Shown in pieces: positions 40,601 to 49,082 of a stretch of 64,000 nucleotides of DNA. Below the pieces are notes generated by a model. The model ran no database searches, had not been told where the DNA came from, and saw nothing but the letters and a program-made list of their open reading frames with translations. The stretch covers positions 1-64,000 of the forward strand of contig JAFAER010000031.1 of the NCBI GenBank assembly GCA_023423895.1, in the 5' to 3' direction. The position numbers and the translations under genes are program-made. Position 1 is the stretch's first letter. Each line of letters starts with the position of its first letter. Source of the stretch: Pseudomonadota bacterium. Lineage in GTDB: Bacteria; Myxococcota_A; Polyangia; Polyangiales; Polyangiaceae.

Positions 40601-43491
40601 GGCTCGAGCTCGTGACCGACAAGAAGTCGTACGAGGTCGGCGACGTCGCGAAGATCCTCGTGAAGAACCCGTGGCCGACGGGCGACGTCGAGGCTCTCGT
40701 CACCGTCGAGCGTCAAGGCATCCACGAGGAGAAGCGGCTGACGCTCCGCGGCTCGATGCCGACGGTGACCGTGCCCGTGAACGCTGAGATGTGGCCGAAC
40801 GTCTACGTCTCCGTGGAGCTCATCAAGGGAAGGACCGCCGTTCCGGCAGCGGACGCGAAGAAGGCGAAGGGCGCAGACGTCGGCGCACCGAGCTACCGCA
40901 TCGGCTGGGCCGCGATCGACGTCAATCCCGAGGCGCGGCGTCTGAAGGTCGACATCAAGCCCTCGAAGAAGGACTTTCATCCCGGCGACGAGGTCGACGT
41001 CGACCTCATGGTCACCGACCGCGCGGGGAAGGGCTCGAAGGCCGACGTGGCGTTCTACGCCGTCGACGAAGGCGTCCTCATGCTCACCGGGTACAAGACG
41101 CCCGATCCGCTCCCCATCTTTGCGGCGCGGCGCAACTTGAGCGTCGCGCCCGTCGAGTCGCGTGACAACCTCGCGCGCATCCTCCGCCTCGGACGCGGCC
41201 CAGGCGAAGACAAAGGGGACGAAGGTGGCGGTGGCGGCGAAGGAGGGACGGCCACGCGCCAGGACTTCCGCACGACGGCCTTCTTCCAGCCGTCCGTCAT
41301 CACCAATGCCGAAGGCAAGGCGCACGTCCGCTTCAAGCTTCCCGACTCTCTGACCACCTTCCGGCTGATGGCCGTGGCGACGTCGGAGACGGATCGCTTC
41401 GGCTTCGGTCAAGAGTCGATCGTGACGAGCCGGCCCTTGATGGCCCGCCCCGCGCTCCCGCGGTTCCTCCGTGCCGGCGACGTCATGCAAGCCGGGGTCA
41501 TCCTCACGTCGAAGAATCTGCCTGCGCAGAGCGTCGAGATCCGTCTCGATGCGAAGGGCGTCGTCGTGCAGGGCGAGCCGACGCGAAGGGTCGATCTTCC
41601 GGCGAACGGCTCGGTCGAGGTGCGCTGGTCCATCGGCTCGCCGAGCGCCGGCAAGGCGGAGCTCGGGTTCCACGCCAGGTCGCAGGCCGCGCGCGACGAC
41701 GTCGTCGTCAAGCGTGACGTCCAGGTGCCGATCGCGCCCGAGGCCGTCGCCCTGTACGGCGACACCGAGACGGCGGTCGCCGAGCGCCTCGGCAACCTGA
41801 GCGCGATGCGAACCGACACGGGCGGACTCGACCTCCGCGTCTCCTCGACGGCCCTCGTCGGTCTCGACAGCGGCGTCGAAGCGCTCATCGAGTACCCGTA
41901 CGGGTGCGCCGAGCAGCTCACGAGCAAGCTGGTGCCGCTCGTCGCGCTCGGGGATCTCGCGCGCGAGTTCAACATCAAGCTGCCTCAGGACTCGAATGCG
42001 ATCGCCGATTCCGCGATCGCTCAGATCCTGAAAACGCAGCGGCCCGACGGCGCCTTCGGTTACTGGGCCGACTCGCCGCGCGGCGACACCTGGCTGACGG
42101 CGTACGCGCTCTGGGGCTTGCACCTCGCGAAGGTCCGCGGCCGTCCGGTGCCCGACGGCGCCACGGAGAGCGCGACGCGCTGGCTTCGCGAACAGATCGC
42201 CGCATGCGGGCTCGACGAGGCTCGGCCGGGCCCGAAGAAGAGGCCCGCATTCCACGACGGTCAAGGAATGTGCGGCGGCGACGAGGATCTCACGCTCTCG
42301 ATGCAGGCGTTCGTCGTCGACGTCCTCGCGATGACCGGACGCCCCGATGCCGGCTACGCATCGAGGCTGTTCGCGCGGCGCGAGAAGATGCCGCTCTTCG
42401 CCAGGGCGCTCCTCGCGCATGCGATGGCTCTGACGAAGATGCGCACCGATGACGCGAAGGAGCTCGTCAAGGACGCGGAGGCCCACGTCCGCGTCACGCC
42501 CACGGGCGCGACGATCTCCGAGAACCTCGGCAGTCGCTACGCCCCGTTGCTCGACTCGGACAACCGCACGACGGCGATCGTGCTGCGTGCCCTCGTCACA
42601 GTCGATCCGGGCCATCCGCTCGCAGCACGTCTCGCGAAGGGCCTCCTTGCGGCACGACGCGGCGGCGCCTGGCGCTCGACGCAGGAGAACGCCTGGGCGC
42701 TCCTCGCGCTCGACGACTATCGCAGGGCGCAGGAGAAGGACGTCCCCGACTTCGACGCGCGCGTCTTCTTCGGCGACCAGAAGGTGCTCGAGGCCGAGTT
42801 CCACGGGCGCAGCGTGAAGGCGCAGTCGGCGAGCTTCAGTGCGGACAAGATCTTCGGACGCAGCGGGCAGAACCTCGCGTTCCAGGTCGAGGGCAAGGGG
42901 CGCCTCTTCTACGAGGCGCGCCTGCGCTACGCCCGCACCGAGCTGCCGACGCTGCCGCTCGACCGCGGGTTCTTCGTGAAGAAGCTCGTTCGGTCCGTCA
43001 AGGCCGACGCGCTCTCCGATGCGCTCCGCACGATCCCGGAGTCGTCCTCGACGACGGCGAGCGCGAGCGACCTCGTGCTCGTCGACCTGTTCGTCGTCAC
43101 GCCGGATCCGCGTCAGCAGGTGATCATCGACGACCCGCTGCCGGCGGGCCTCGAGGCGGTGCAAGCGAACCTCGCGACGACCGCGCGCGACCTCGCCGTG
43201 ACCGAGCCGGGCGGGGAAGGTGACCAGGGCGACGAAGAAGAGGCGCGCGACGTCGATCAGCGCGCCACGGGCAGCACCTACCAGCAGTCCTGGTACCACC
43301 GCGAGATGCACGACGACCGCGTCCTCACGTTCGTCGATCGCATGGCCGCCGGCATGTACCACTACCGCTATCTCGCACGTGCGACGACGACCGGACGCTT
43401 CGTGGTCCCGCCGACGCGCGTCGAGTGCATGTACGAGCCGGAGATCTTCGGCCGGACCGGTGCCGTCACGTTCGAGGTGAAGGCGCGATGA
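37648..43491 (+). CDS. bacterial alpha-2-macroglobulin (thioester) lipoprotein
   Basis: A 1947-aa lipoprotein (lipobox LAAC near residue 26) of the YfhM/ECAM type. It is a large periplasmic protease trap that captures attacking proteases through a bait region and a reactive thioester. The thioester motif is intact: YGCAEQ with Cys1420 and Gln1423. The MG-domain series precedes it, with Gly/Glu-rich bait-like loops around 1185-1200 (EDKGDEGGGGGEGG). A helical TED domain (QRPDGAFGYWADSP, LTAYALWGL) follows. The ATG at 37648 opens the signal peptide. Its stop overlaps the start of pbpC by 4 nt, the classic macroglobulin-PbpC pairing. Confidence 0.94.
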   Translation: MDLRLPNGPSRPRLVVMAALVALAACLPGARAPNVAPQRTLGLSAAEMAPTTSSGPFAVVFAGPKGETVDPSEVSIVFNRPMRPIELASDTEETAPPATITVKGGDSSAPTPAGKWRWLGTSALIFAPEKALPRATEFVVIVPAATKALDGSTLGQDYSFTFATARPRVVHFSPGEGATHLEPKQAFEVRFNQPVDPKEVERATKITAFGGKTPIAFTASRPKADVPMLVKLTPKAPLPLAAPIVVEVGASLRGLEGPLTSGEAQQTKVETYGPLVVSSLDCSKTEKKICYPHGGLNLELSNPVAMKDVRAHVRIEPPVPIRWAKGRDDDEMTSWVHIPVDLGPARSFRVVVTPGLKDEYGQVLAREHAVTLQTDDEPPTVTIGLQGDVFEAAKAKGREVPVASLNVDGFELVTGTTDELGLMKVLRRPQRNDETYKVLKSLPGAKVEDIRPNAARNASSTKNVAVDGLVGPKGRGMMFVATSRPVRNRTTHDIRHVSVTDLAISAKLSRFGSLVMVSRLSDGKPVSGATVAAREQGGRELFSMTTDSRGVVLVPPDRLQPVGADGGLDEGLVLFARSGDDWTYRRASDVVWRADVPYLDLAAKMPVFGMLFADRGIYKAGETVRIKGVFRQNLPKGMETPRGREVTLRAYDPEGGNMFEHKAKLGSFGELAVDIPIPATSRLGRVQIEAIAGAPDARRDSYEPNAASTSVEVAAYRPAEFKVSVEPSQPTFVRGDKGTFTVRGDYLFGAPMSGGKVRWNVTRSDTAFAPPKTDELEVSDEAYLSGLADASLRGGRLQGGDGALNEKGTFESQVALALPKQEGPENVTFEAELEDLSRQTIASQATALVHPAEFYVALKRPKDLFVPVGVPLRADVAAVEPSGARRAGAAVHVDLVSRTWTTATEITGEEGVHYESRAVDKIVGSCDVRTMTDLAGCELTPSDAGFYILRARATDKRGNPVAASHGLYVSGDSARVAWPVQDGPRLELVTDKKSYEVGDVAKILVKNPWPTGDVEALVTVERQGIHEEKRLTLRGSMPTVTVPVNAEMWPNVYVSVELIKGRTAVPAADAKKAKGADVGAPSYRIGWAAIDVNPEARRLKVDIKPSKKDFHPGDEVDVDLMVTDRAGKGSKADVAFYAVDEGVLMLTGYKTPDPLPIFAARRNLSVAPVESRDNLARILRLGRGPGEDKGDEGGGGGEGGTATRQDFRTTAFFQPSVITNAEGKAHVRFKLPDSLTTFRLMAVATSETDRFGFGQESIVTSRPLMARPALPRFLRAGDVMQAGVILTSKNLPAQSVEIRLDAKGVVVQGEPTRRVDLPANGSVEVRWSIGSPSAGKAELGFHARSQAARDDVVVKRDVQVPIAPEAVALYGDTETAVAERLGNLSAMRTDTGGLDLRVSSTALVGLDSGVEALIEYPYGCAEQLTSKLVPLVALGDLAREFNIKLPQDSNAIADSAIAQILKTQRPDGAFGYWADSPRGDTWLTAYALWGLHLAKVRGRPVPDGATESATRWLREQIAACGLDEARPGPKKRPAFHDGQGMCGGDEDLTLSMQAFVVDVLAMTGRPDAGYASRLFARREKMPLFARALLAHAMALTKMRTDDAKELVKDAEAHVRVTPTGATISENLGSRYAPLLDSDNRTTAIVLRALVTVDPGHPLAARLAKGLLAARRGGAWRSTQENAWALLALDDYRRAQEKDVPDFDARVFFGDQKVLEAEFHGRSVKAQSASFSADKIFGRSGQNLAFQVEGKGRLFYEARLRYARTELPTLPLDRGFFVKKLVRSVKADALSDALRTIPESSSTTASASDLVLVDLFVVTPDPRQQVIIDDPLPAGLEAVQANLATTARDLAVTEPGGEGDQGDEEEARDVDQRATGSTYQQSWYHREMHDDRVLTFVDRMAAGMYHYRYLARATTTGRFVVPPTRVECMYEPEIFGRTGAVTFEVKAR

Positions 43492-45989
43492 AGCAGATCG
43501 CGGCGATTGTCCAGCGGCTCGCCGCGCGCTTCGAGGAGCGCGAGCCGCGGTCGAGGAGCGTTCGCGCGTGTCGAGCGCTCGGCGCGACGATGCTCGCCGC
43601 GATCATCTGGCTCTTCGTCGGTGCCGGGATGACCCCGCTTCCGGCGCCGCTCCGCGACCAGGGGACGTACGCGCCGTCGGTCGTGTTCGTGGATCGGCAA
43701 GGTGAGCTGCTCCGCGAGGTCCGCGCCGACGACGCGGCGCGCGCGGTCTGGGTCCCGTTCGACGATGCCGGCGAGAACGTGATCCAGGCCGTCCTCGCAG
43801 CGGAGGACCGTCGCTTCTTCGAGCACGTCGGGGTCGACCCGGCCGCGACGGTGCGGGCGGTGGCGACGTCGCTCGCGGCCCGTCGAGTCGTGTCGGGAGC
43901 ATCGACGATCACGATGCAGCTGGCGCGGATCGTTGCGCCGCATCCGCGGACCTTCCGCGGAAAGCTCGGCGAGATGGCGATGGCGGTGCGCATCGAGGGA
44001 GCGCTCTCGAAGAAGGAGATTCTCGAGCAGTACCTGAACCGCGCTCCGTTCGGGGAGAGCGTGCGCGGGATCGGGGCGGCGAGTCGGTACTTCTTCGACA
44101 AACCGCCGCGTGAGCTTTCGCTCGCCGAGGCCGCTGCGCTCGCAGGCATCCCGCGCGGACCGAGTTACTACTCGCTCGTCAAACGTCCCGATCGCGTGCT
44201 CGCGCGGCGCAATCGCATTCTCGACCGCATGCTCGCGGCTCGAATGATCGGCGCGGACGAGCACGCGCGCGCGAAGGCCGAGCCGTTGACGTTGCAGCTC
44301 GGGAAGGGAAGCTTCGGGGCTCCGCATCTCGTGGATGCGCTCCTCGGCGGGACGCTCGACGCTGCGGTCCCACCGCTGCGTGGCAAGGCCCCCCGCGTCG
44401 AGACGACGATCGACCGCGGCCTCCAGCGCGAGATCGAGCTCGCCACCGTCGACGTCATCCGGCCGCTCGCGAAGCGAAACGTCACGGCGGCGAGCGTCGT
44501 CGTGGTCGACAACACGACGGGCGACGTCCTCGCCTACGTCGGGTCCCCGCGCTGGGAGGACGAGCAGCACGGCGGCAAGAACGACGGGGTGCGCGCGCGG
44601 CGGCAGCCCGGCTCGACGCTCAAACCGTTCGTGTACGGCCTTGCGATGGAGGGGCTCGGCTGGACGCCTGCGACGGTGCTACCCGACGTGGAGCTGCACC
44701 TCTCGACGCCGGGCGGCACGTACTCGCCGCGGAACTACGACGAGCGGTTCCACGGCCCCGTGCGCCTACGCGAAGCGCTCGCGAGCTCCTACAACGTGCC
44801 CGCGGTGTACGCCGCCAACGAGGTCGGCGTCGCGCGCGTGCTCGAGCGGCTCCGGGAGCTGGGGCTCGGGACGCTAACCGAATCGCCGGACTTCTACGGG
44901 CCGGCGATCGCCCTCGGCGACGGCGAGGTGCGGCTCTACGATCTCGTGGCGGCCTACGCCGTCATCGCGCGCGGCGGCATGTTCCGGCCGCTTCGAGCCG
45001 TGCGGTCGGCGGGGGCCGTCGAGCTTCCAGCAGGCGTCGAAGAGCGGCGCGTGATGCCCGAGGCCTACGCGACGATGCTCGCCGACATGCTCCGGGATCG
45101 CGGAGCGCGCGTCGCGGCGTTCGGTGAACACACGGCGCTCGATCTCCCGTTCGAGGTGGCGGCGAAGACGGGGACCTCGAAGAGCTACCGCGACAACTGG
45201 ACCGTCGGCTTCACGCGCGAGGTCACGGTTGGCGTATGGGTCGGCAACTTCGACGGGAGCGCGATGACGAAGGTGAGCGGCATCACCGGCGCGGGACCGC
45301 TGTTCGCCGCGGCGATGTCGGCCGCGATGCGAAGGGTCGAGCCCGCGGGCGCATCGCTGTCCGCAGCGACGAACGAGCACGAGCACGAGCACGAGGATGG
45401 CTTTGTCGTCCGGACCAAGGTCTGCGCGCTCTCGGGCGGGGCGCCTGGGCCTGGATGCAAACACGTGATCGCCGAGCTCCTCCCGAAGGGCCGTCCGCTC
45501 CGGACGTGCGACATGCACGAGACGGTGACGATCGACACACGCAACGGCCTGCTTGCGACGCCGACGTGTCCTTCGCGGTTCGTTGCCGAGCGGACGTTCG
45601 AGCGGTTCGACGGTCCGTTTGCTTCATGGGCCGAGGCGACGGGCCGGACGGACGCACCCGTCGACACGTCGCCGCTCTGTCCGGGAGGTGGCGGAAGCGG
45701 GCCTCTCCGCGGGCACGGAAGCGGTCGCCAGGCGGACGTGGCCATCCGCTATCCACATGACGGAGCGCGCTTCGTCGTCGATCCCGATCGGCCGCGCTCG
45801 GCGCAGGCGATCCCGCTCAAGGTCGACGCGCCGTCCTCTGCGATGGTCGCGCTGTTCGTCGACGGTCGCCTGGCAGGCAAGGCGGGAGGCGGGACGCCGG
45901 TGTACTGGCCGCTCGAGCGGGGGACACACGAGATCATCGCCGAGACGAGCGGACGCCGCAGCGAGCCGGTGAACATCGTCGTCGAGTAG
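43488..45989 (+). CDS. pbpC: penicillin-binding protein 1C (bifunctional peptidoglycan synthase)
   Basis: An 833-aa class A PBP. A transmembrane anchor lies at about 33-50. The glycosyltransferase domain has AAEDRRFFEHVGVDP (catalytic Glu106) and GASTITMQLAR. The transpeptidase has SxxK in PGSTLKPF (Ser376, Lys379), SYN in SSYNVP and KTG in KTGTSKSYRDNW (from Lys560). A C-terminal BiPBP-type beta domain follows (about 745-833). An odd NEHEHEHEDGF run (about 629-638) separates the two parts. Translation is coupled to the macroglobulin gene. Together they should repair and guard the wall where proteases breach the outer membrane. Confidence 0.94.
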   Translation: MKQIAAIVQRLAARFEEREPRSRSVRACRALGATMLAAIIWLFVGAGMTPLPAPLRDQGTYAPSVVFVDRQGELLREVRADDAARAVWVPFDDAGENVIQAVLAAEDRRFFEHVGVDPAATVRAVATSLAARRVVSGASTITMQLARIVAPHPRTFRGKLGEMAMAVRIEGALSKKEILEQYLNRAPFGESVRGIGAASRYFFDKPPRELSLAEAAALAGIPRGPSYYSLVKRPDRVLARRNRILDRMLAARMIGADEHARAKAEPLTLQLGKGSFGAPHLVDALLGGTLDAAVPPLRGKAPRVETTIDRGLQREIELATVDVIRPLAKRNVTAASVVVVDNTTGDVLAYVGSPRWEDEQHGGKNDGVRARRQPGSTLKPFVYGLAMEGLGWTPATVLPDVELHLSTPGGTYSPRNYDERFHGPVRLREALASSYNVPAVYAANEVGVARVLERLRELGLGTLTESPDFYGPAIALGDGEVRLYDLVAAYAVIARGGMFRPLRAVRSAGAVELPAGVEERRVMPEAYATMLADMLRDRGARVAAFGEHTALDLPFEVAAKTGTSKSYRDNWTVGFTREVTVGVWVGNFDGSAMTKVSGITGAGPLFAAAMSAAMRRVEPAGASLSAATNEHEHEHEDGFVVRTKVCALSGGAPGPGCKHVIAELLPKGRPLRTCDMHETVTIDTRNGLLATPTCPSRFVAERTFERFDGPFASWAEATGRTDAPVDTSPLCPGGGGSGPLRGHGSGRQADVAIRYPHDGARFVVDPDRPRSAQAIPLKVDAPSSAMVALFVDGRLAGKAGGGTPVYWPLERGTHEIIAETSGRRSEPVNIVVE

Positions 45990-46035
45990 CCCCGGGCGCC
46001 TTGCTTCTCCGCACGAGTAGCAATCGTGACAGGGA

Positions 46036-46494
46036 TCAGTGCTGCGCCGCAGGGTACCCGCCCGGGCCGCCGTCGAGGCTCAGGGCAGCGACGAGCATGT
46101 CGGCGCTCTGCGCGCCGCTCGTGCGCGTCGTCTCGCGTCCGCGGTCGAAGCGAACGAGTGTCGGGATGCCGCGAATGCGATAGCGCCCGGCGAGCTCGCC
46201 GAGGTCGTCGCTGTTGACCTTCGCGACGATGACTCGCCCGGAGTAGCGGCCGGCGAGCTTCTTCAGCTCGGGCGCGACCATGCGGCACGGGCCACACCAG
46301 GCAGCCCAGAAGTCGACGACCACCGGCAGCGGCGATTCGCGGACGAGCTCTTCGAATGTCGCCTCGTCTTTCACTTCGAGCGGCTGCTCGAGCGGAAGTA
46401 TGGGCGCCTTGCATTCGGCGCAGCGAGCCCGAGCGTCGAGGCGTGAGGCAGGGATCCGGTTGTCTCGACCGCAAGCAGGGCAGGGGGTGATCAT
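46036..46494 (-). CDS. trxC: thioredoxin 2 with N-terminal zinc finger
   Basis: A 152-aa TrxC-type oxidoreductase. An N-terminal zinc finger has CPAC (C5, C8) and CAEC (C25, C28). The thioredoxin fold follows, with active site WCGPC (C67, C70) in VVVDFWAAWCGPCRM and the cis-Pro region RGIPTLVRFDRG. It reduces disulfides in the cytoplasm and is typically induced by oxidative stress. The ATG at 46494 gives the usual TrxC length (about 140-150 aa). It is convergent with pbpC and on the same strand as the deacetylase, 67 bp downstream of it. Confidence 0.94.
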   Translation of the reverse strand: MITPCPACGRDNRIPASRLDARARCAECKAPILPLEQPLEVKDEATFEELVRESPLPVVVDFWAAWCGPCRMVAPELKKLAGRYSGRVIVAKVNSDDLGELAGRYRIRGIPTLVRFDRGRETTRTSGAQSADMLVAALSLDGGPGGYPAAQH

Positions 46495-46561
46495 CGCGTG
46501 CTCCTGGTCTCTCCGGGCACCTTAAGCACGCGATCTGGACGGTGCTCGGCGCCGCGTTCGG

Positions 46562-48085
46562 TCAGGAGCGAGCGCGAGCGAGACGACGACGGCGAAGGCC
46601 CAGGAGGGCTGCAATGGCGAGCGCGGATGCCGCCGAGCCGGAGACGGTACGCCCGCTCGCGCTGCAGCCGGATCGCTCCTCGTCGCGAATCCCGTTCGGC
46701 TCCGGCCCTTCATCGATCTGCGCGCTGGCGTCCGACGACACACACCCGGGGATCGGGGCGTGAGCGCAGCCGCCCGTCGCCGAGCACGAGTCGGCAGTGC
46801 AGCGGTCGCCGTCGTCGCACGAGCCGCACTGCGTGCACGACGACGCGCCGGGCGCGGAGCTGTACGTGCCGGCCGGACAAGGCTCGCAGACGGTATCGGC
46901 GTTTGCGGCGCAAGCGGTCGACGCGTACGTGCCCGGCGCACAGGCGGTGCAGGCTCTGCATGCGCCGTCGTCGCTCCGGAACGATCCGCTCGGGCACGTC
47001 CCGCAGTCCGATGGTCCGGGGCCGGAGCACGTCGTGCAGCTCGGGTCACAAGCGGCGCAGACCGTGTCCGTCGTCGCGGCGCAGTCCGCGGATTTGTACG
47101 TGCCGTCGGCGCAGGTGCTGCAAGCGGCGCACGTGCCTGCGGAGAGATAGTGCCCGGATGTGCACGCGGTGCACGCGTCGGCGCCGGGGCCCGAGCACGT
47201 CGAACACGCCGCGGGACCACAAGCCGGGAAGTCCGCGGCGATGCGCGGGACATCGTCGGCCCGGATGAACGTGTAGCCATCGTTCTTCAACAGCGGGACG
47301 ATGTACTTCACCATCTCGATCGTCTCGTCGTAGACGTCGTGCATGAGCACGATGCCGCGACCGAACGACGCGATCTCCGTCCGGTAGCGATCGCCGCATG
47401 CTTGCGCGGTGTAGTGGAACGTCTGCCAGCACTCCCAGTCGGCCGCGCGCGTCGCGTCGGTCGGGCCGCCCCCGATGTCCCAGTAGATCGGTCCGACGTA
47501 GTGGGCCATCGCCGAAGCGGCGAGCGTGGTGTGGACGGCGGCGCTCCACGATCCGTAGGGGGCGCGAAAGAGTGAGCGGTTGTACGGCGTCTTGGCGTGC
47601 AGGGTGATGAGGGCGTCGGTATCCGCGAGCTCCTGCACTCGCTGATTTGCGGGCACCGTGGTGATGTCGCGATGCGTGGTCGAGTGGTTCGCGACGAGAT
47701 GCCCGTCCGCTGCGAGCTGCGCGAGGACCGTGACCGCGTTCGGAAGCGGCGTCGGGCAGCTCTGGTTCGGCAGCGCCGTCGCCTGGATGCACGCGCCGTT
47801 GACGAAGAACGTGGCGCGGACGTTCTGGTCCTTCAGATAGGTCGAGAGCTCGGACGTCCTCGGACCGGGGCCGTCGTCGAAGGTCAGTGCGAGCTGCTTC
47901 GCGGCCATCGTGGACACGCCGACGTAGTGCTCCGGCTGTGCGATGAGCGGCTGCGCCACGTGCCGGAGCCCGCCGCGCGAACCGCCTCGCGTCGCATCGT
48001 TCTCGGCACATGCAGCGACCAGTGCCAGCCCGATCGCGAGGAGCCCGGCAGACGACGACCGGCGAACGAGGGGACGAAGCGGCAC
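46562..48085 (-). CDS. Cys-rich polysaccharide deacetylase with lipobox and MYXO-CTERM-like tail
   Basis: A 507-aa exported protein. A lipobox LVAAC (Cys26) follows the signal helix. The NodB polysaccharide-deacetylase domain (about 63-290) has the catalytic LTFDDGPGPRT (D70, D71) and the metal-binding HSTTH (H134, H138). A Cys-rich region (about 290-445) follows, with TNFR/EGF-like CxxC...CxxC repeats. The last 40 residues have the form GCSASG...hydrophobic helix...RRRR, as in myxobacterial MYXO-CTERM sorting tails. It should deacetylate a surface polysaccharide. The start is a GTG at 48085. Carrying both a lipobox and a sorting tail is odd. Confidence 0.85.
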   Translation of the reverse strand: MPLRPLVRRSSSAGLLAIGLALVAACAENDATRGGSRGGLRHVAQPLIAQPEHYVGVSTMAAKQLALTFDDGPGPRTSELSTYLKDQNVRATFFVNGACIQATALPNQSCPTPLPNAVTVLAQLAADGHLVANHSTTHRDITTVPANQRVQELADTDALITLHAKTPYNRSLFRAPYGSWSAAVHTTLAASAMAHYVGPIYWDIGGGPTDATRAADWECWQTFHYTAQACGDRYRTEIASFGRGIVLMHDVYDETIEMVKYIVPLLKNDGYTFIRADDVPRIAADFPACGPAACSTCSGPGADACTACTSGHYLSAGTCAACSTCADGTYKSADCAATTDTVCAACDPSCTTCSGPGPSDCGTCPSGSFRSDDGACRACTACAPGTYASTACAANADTVCEPCPAGTYSSAPGASSCTQCGSCDDGDRCTADSCSATGGCAHAPIPGCVSSDASAQIDEGPEPNGIRDEERSGCSASGRTVSGSAASALAIAALLGLRRRRLARARS

Positions 48086-48162
48086 TGCTCGAGCTTAGCG
48101 AAAGCCGCGTCCGGCGGCGCGCGCGACGCGTCGCCGCGGCGGCCGGATCTCCGGTCGACGCT

Positions 48163-48192
48163 ATAGAACATTGTTCTAGAACATTGTTCTAT
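48163..48192. promoter_or_regulatory. double-palindrome operator for the SDR-TetR operon
   Basis: Two copies of the perfect 15-bp palindrome TAGAACATTGTTCTA (48164-48178 and 48177-48191) overlap by 2 bp, making a near-perfect 30-bp palindrome 20 nt before the SDR start. A TetR gene is encoded in the same operon. This is therefore the expected autoregulatory operator, occupied by one or two repressor dimers. Confidence 0.7.
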
Positions 48193-48212
48193 GGGGCGGT
48201 AACGTCCTCGGC

Positions 48213-49082
48213 ATGCAGTCGAAACCTGCCGTCGTCGTCACGGGAGCCAACCGAGGCATCGGCTTCGCTGTCGCTCGCGATCTTGCCGCCAAGGGCTGTC
48301 GCGTCTTCCTCGTCGCACGCGACAGCGAAGCGGGCATGCGTGCCGAGCGCGAGTTGTCGGCCTTCGGTGACGTGAAGCTCGTATCGGGCGATCTATCGAG
48401 CCCGAGGACGACCCGTGTCGCCGCGCGGCACATGCTCGAGGCGTGCCCTCGGATCGACGTCCTCGTCCACAACGCCGGGGTGTGGCCGAGCCGGCTCGAG
48501 CGCGACGAGAACGGCATCGAGCGGGCGTTTGCGGTCAACCATCTCGCGCCGTTCCTCCTCAATCACTTGCTCGAGCACGCGATCGTGGAAGGTGGACGCA
48601 TCGTGCAGGTGAGCGCTGGCCTGTACGTCAAAGGCAAGGTCGATCCGGAACGGACACCGACAGGCGACGACTTTCACTCCATCAAGACGTACGCGACGAC
48701 GAAGCTCTGCAACCTGCTGTTGCTCGAGCGGTTCGCGCGTAGGTTCGAGAAGCGTGGCGTCACCGTCAACGCCGTTCATCCGGGAGTCATCCGGACGGGG
48801 CTCGGCGATCGGTCGGGCGTGCTCGGTCTCGTGCTCCGCGGCGTGAAGCAGCTCTGGAAGCGCCCGGAGGAAGGGGCCCGACCGGTCATGAAGCTGGCTC
48901 TCGATCCCTCGCTCTCCAACGTCACGGGGCGTTACTTCCACCTCGAGGAAGAGATGCCGCTTGCGGACGTCGCGCGCGACGAGGCGCTCGCGGCACGGTT
49001 GTGGGAACAGGCCGCGTCCTTGTGCAGCATCGGGCAGGAGGAGCATGATGCGGCTTCGAATGCCGTCACCGCAGGACAGTGA
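48213..49082 (+). CDS. short-chain dehydrogenase/reductase (SDR), retinol-dehydrogenase-like
   Basis: A 289-aa NAD(P)-dependent SDR oxidoreductase with the Rossmann motif TGANRGIG (10-17), NAG (87-89), catalytic Ser134, and the Tyr160-x3-Lys164 pair. NHLAPFLL and VNAVHPGVIRTGL place it near the RDH11/12-like SDRs that act on lipophilic aldehydes or alcohols. An operator-like double palindrome lies 20 nt upstream. The end of this gene overlaps the start of the TetR gene, so both are under the same control. The substrate is unknown and may be the TetR inducer or related to it. Confidence 0.92.
   Translation: MQSKPAVVVTGANRGIGFAVARDLAAKGCRVFLVARDSEAGMRAERELSAFGDVKLVSGDLSSPRTTRVAARHMLEACPRIDVLVHNAGVWPSRLERDENGIERAFAVNHLAPFLLNHLLEHAIVEGGRIVQVSAGLYVKGKVDPERTPTGDDFHSIKTYATTKLCNLLLLERFARRFEKRGVTVNAVHPGVIRTGLGDRSGVLGLVLRGVKQLWKRPEEGARPVMKLALDPSLSNVTGRYFHLEEEMPLADVARDEALAARLWEQAASLCSIGQEEHDAASNAVTAGQ

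Noticed and set aside
40018..43362. 1114-codon minus-strand open frame inside the macroglobulin gene
   Set aside because: It mirrors a well-supported gene with an intact thioester motif. The antisense translation is low-complexity Arg/Val/Glu.
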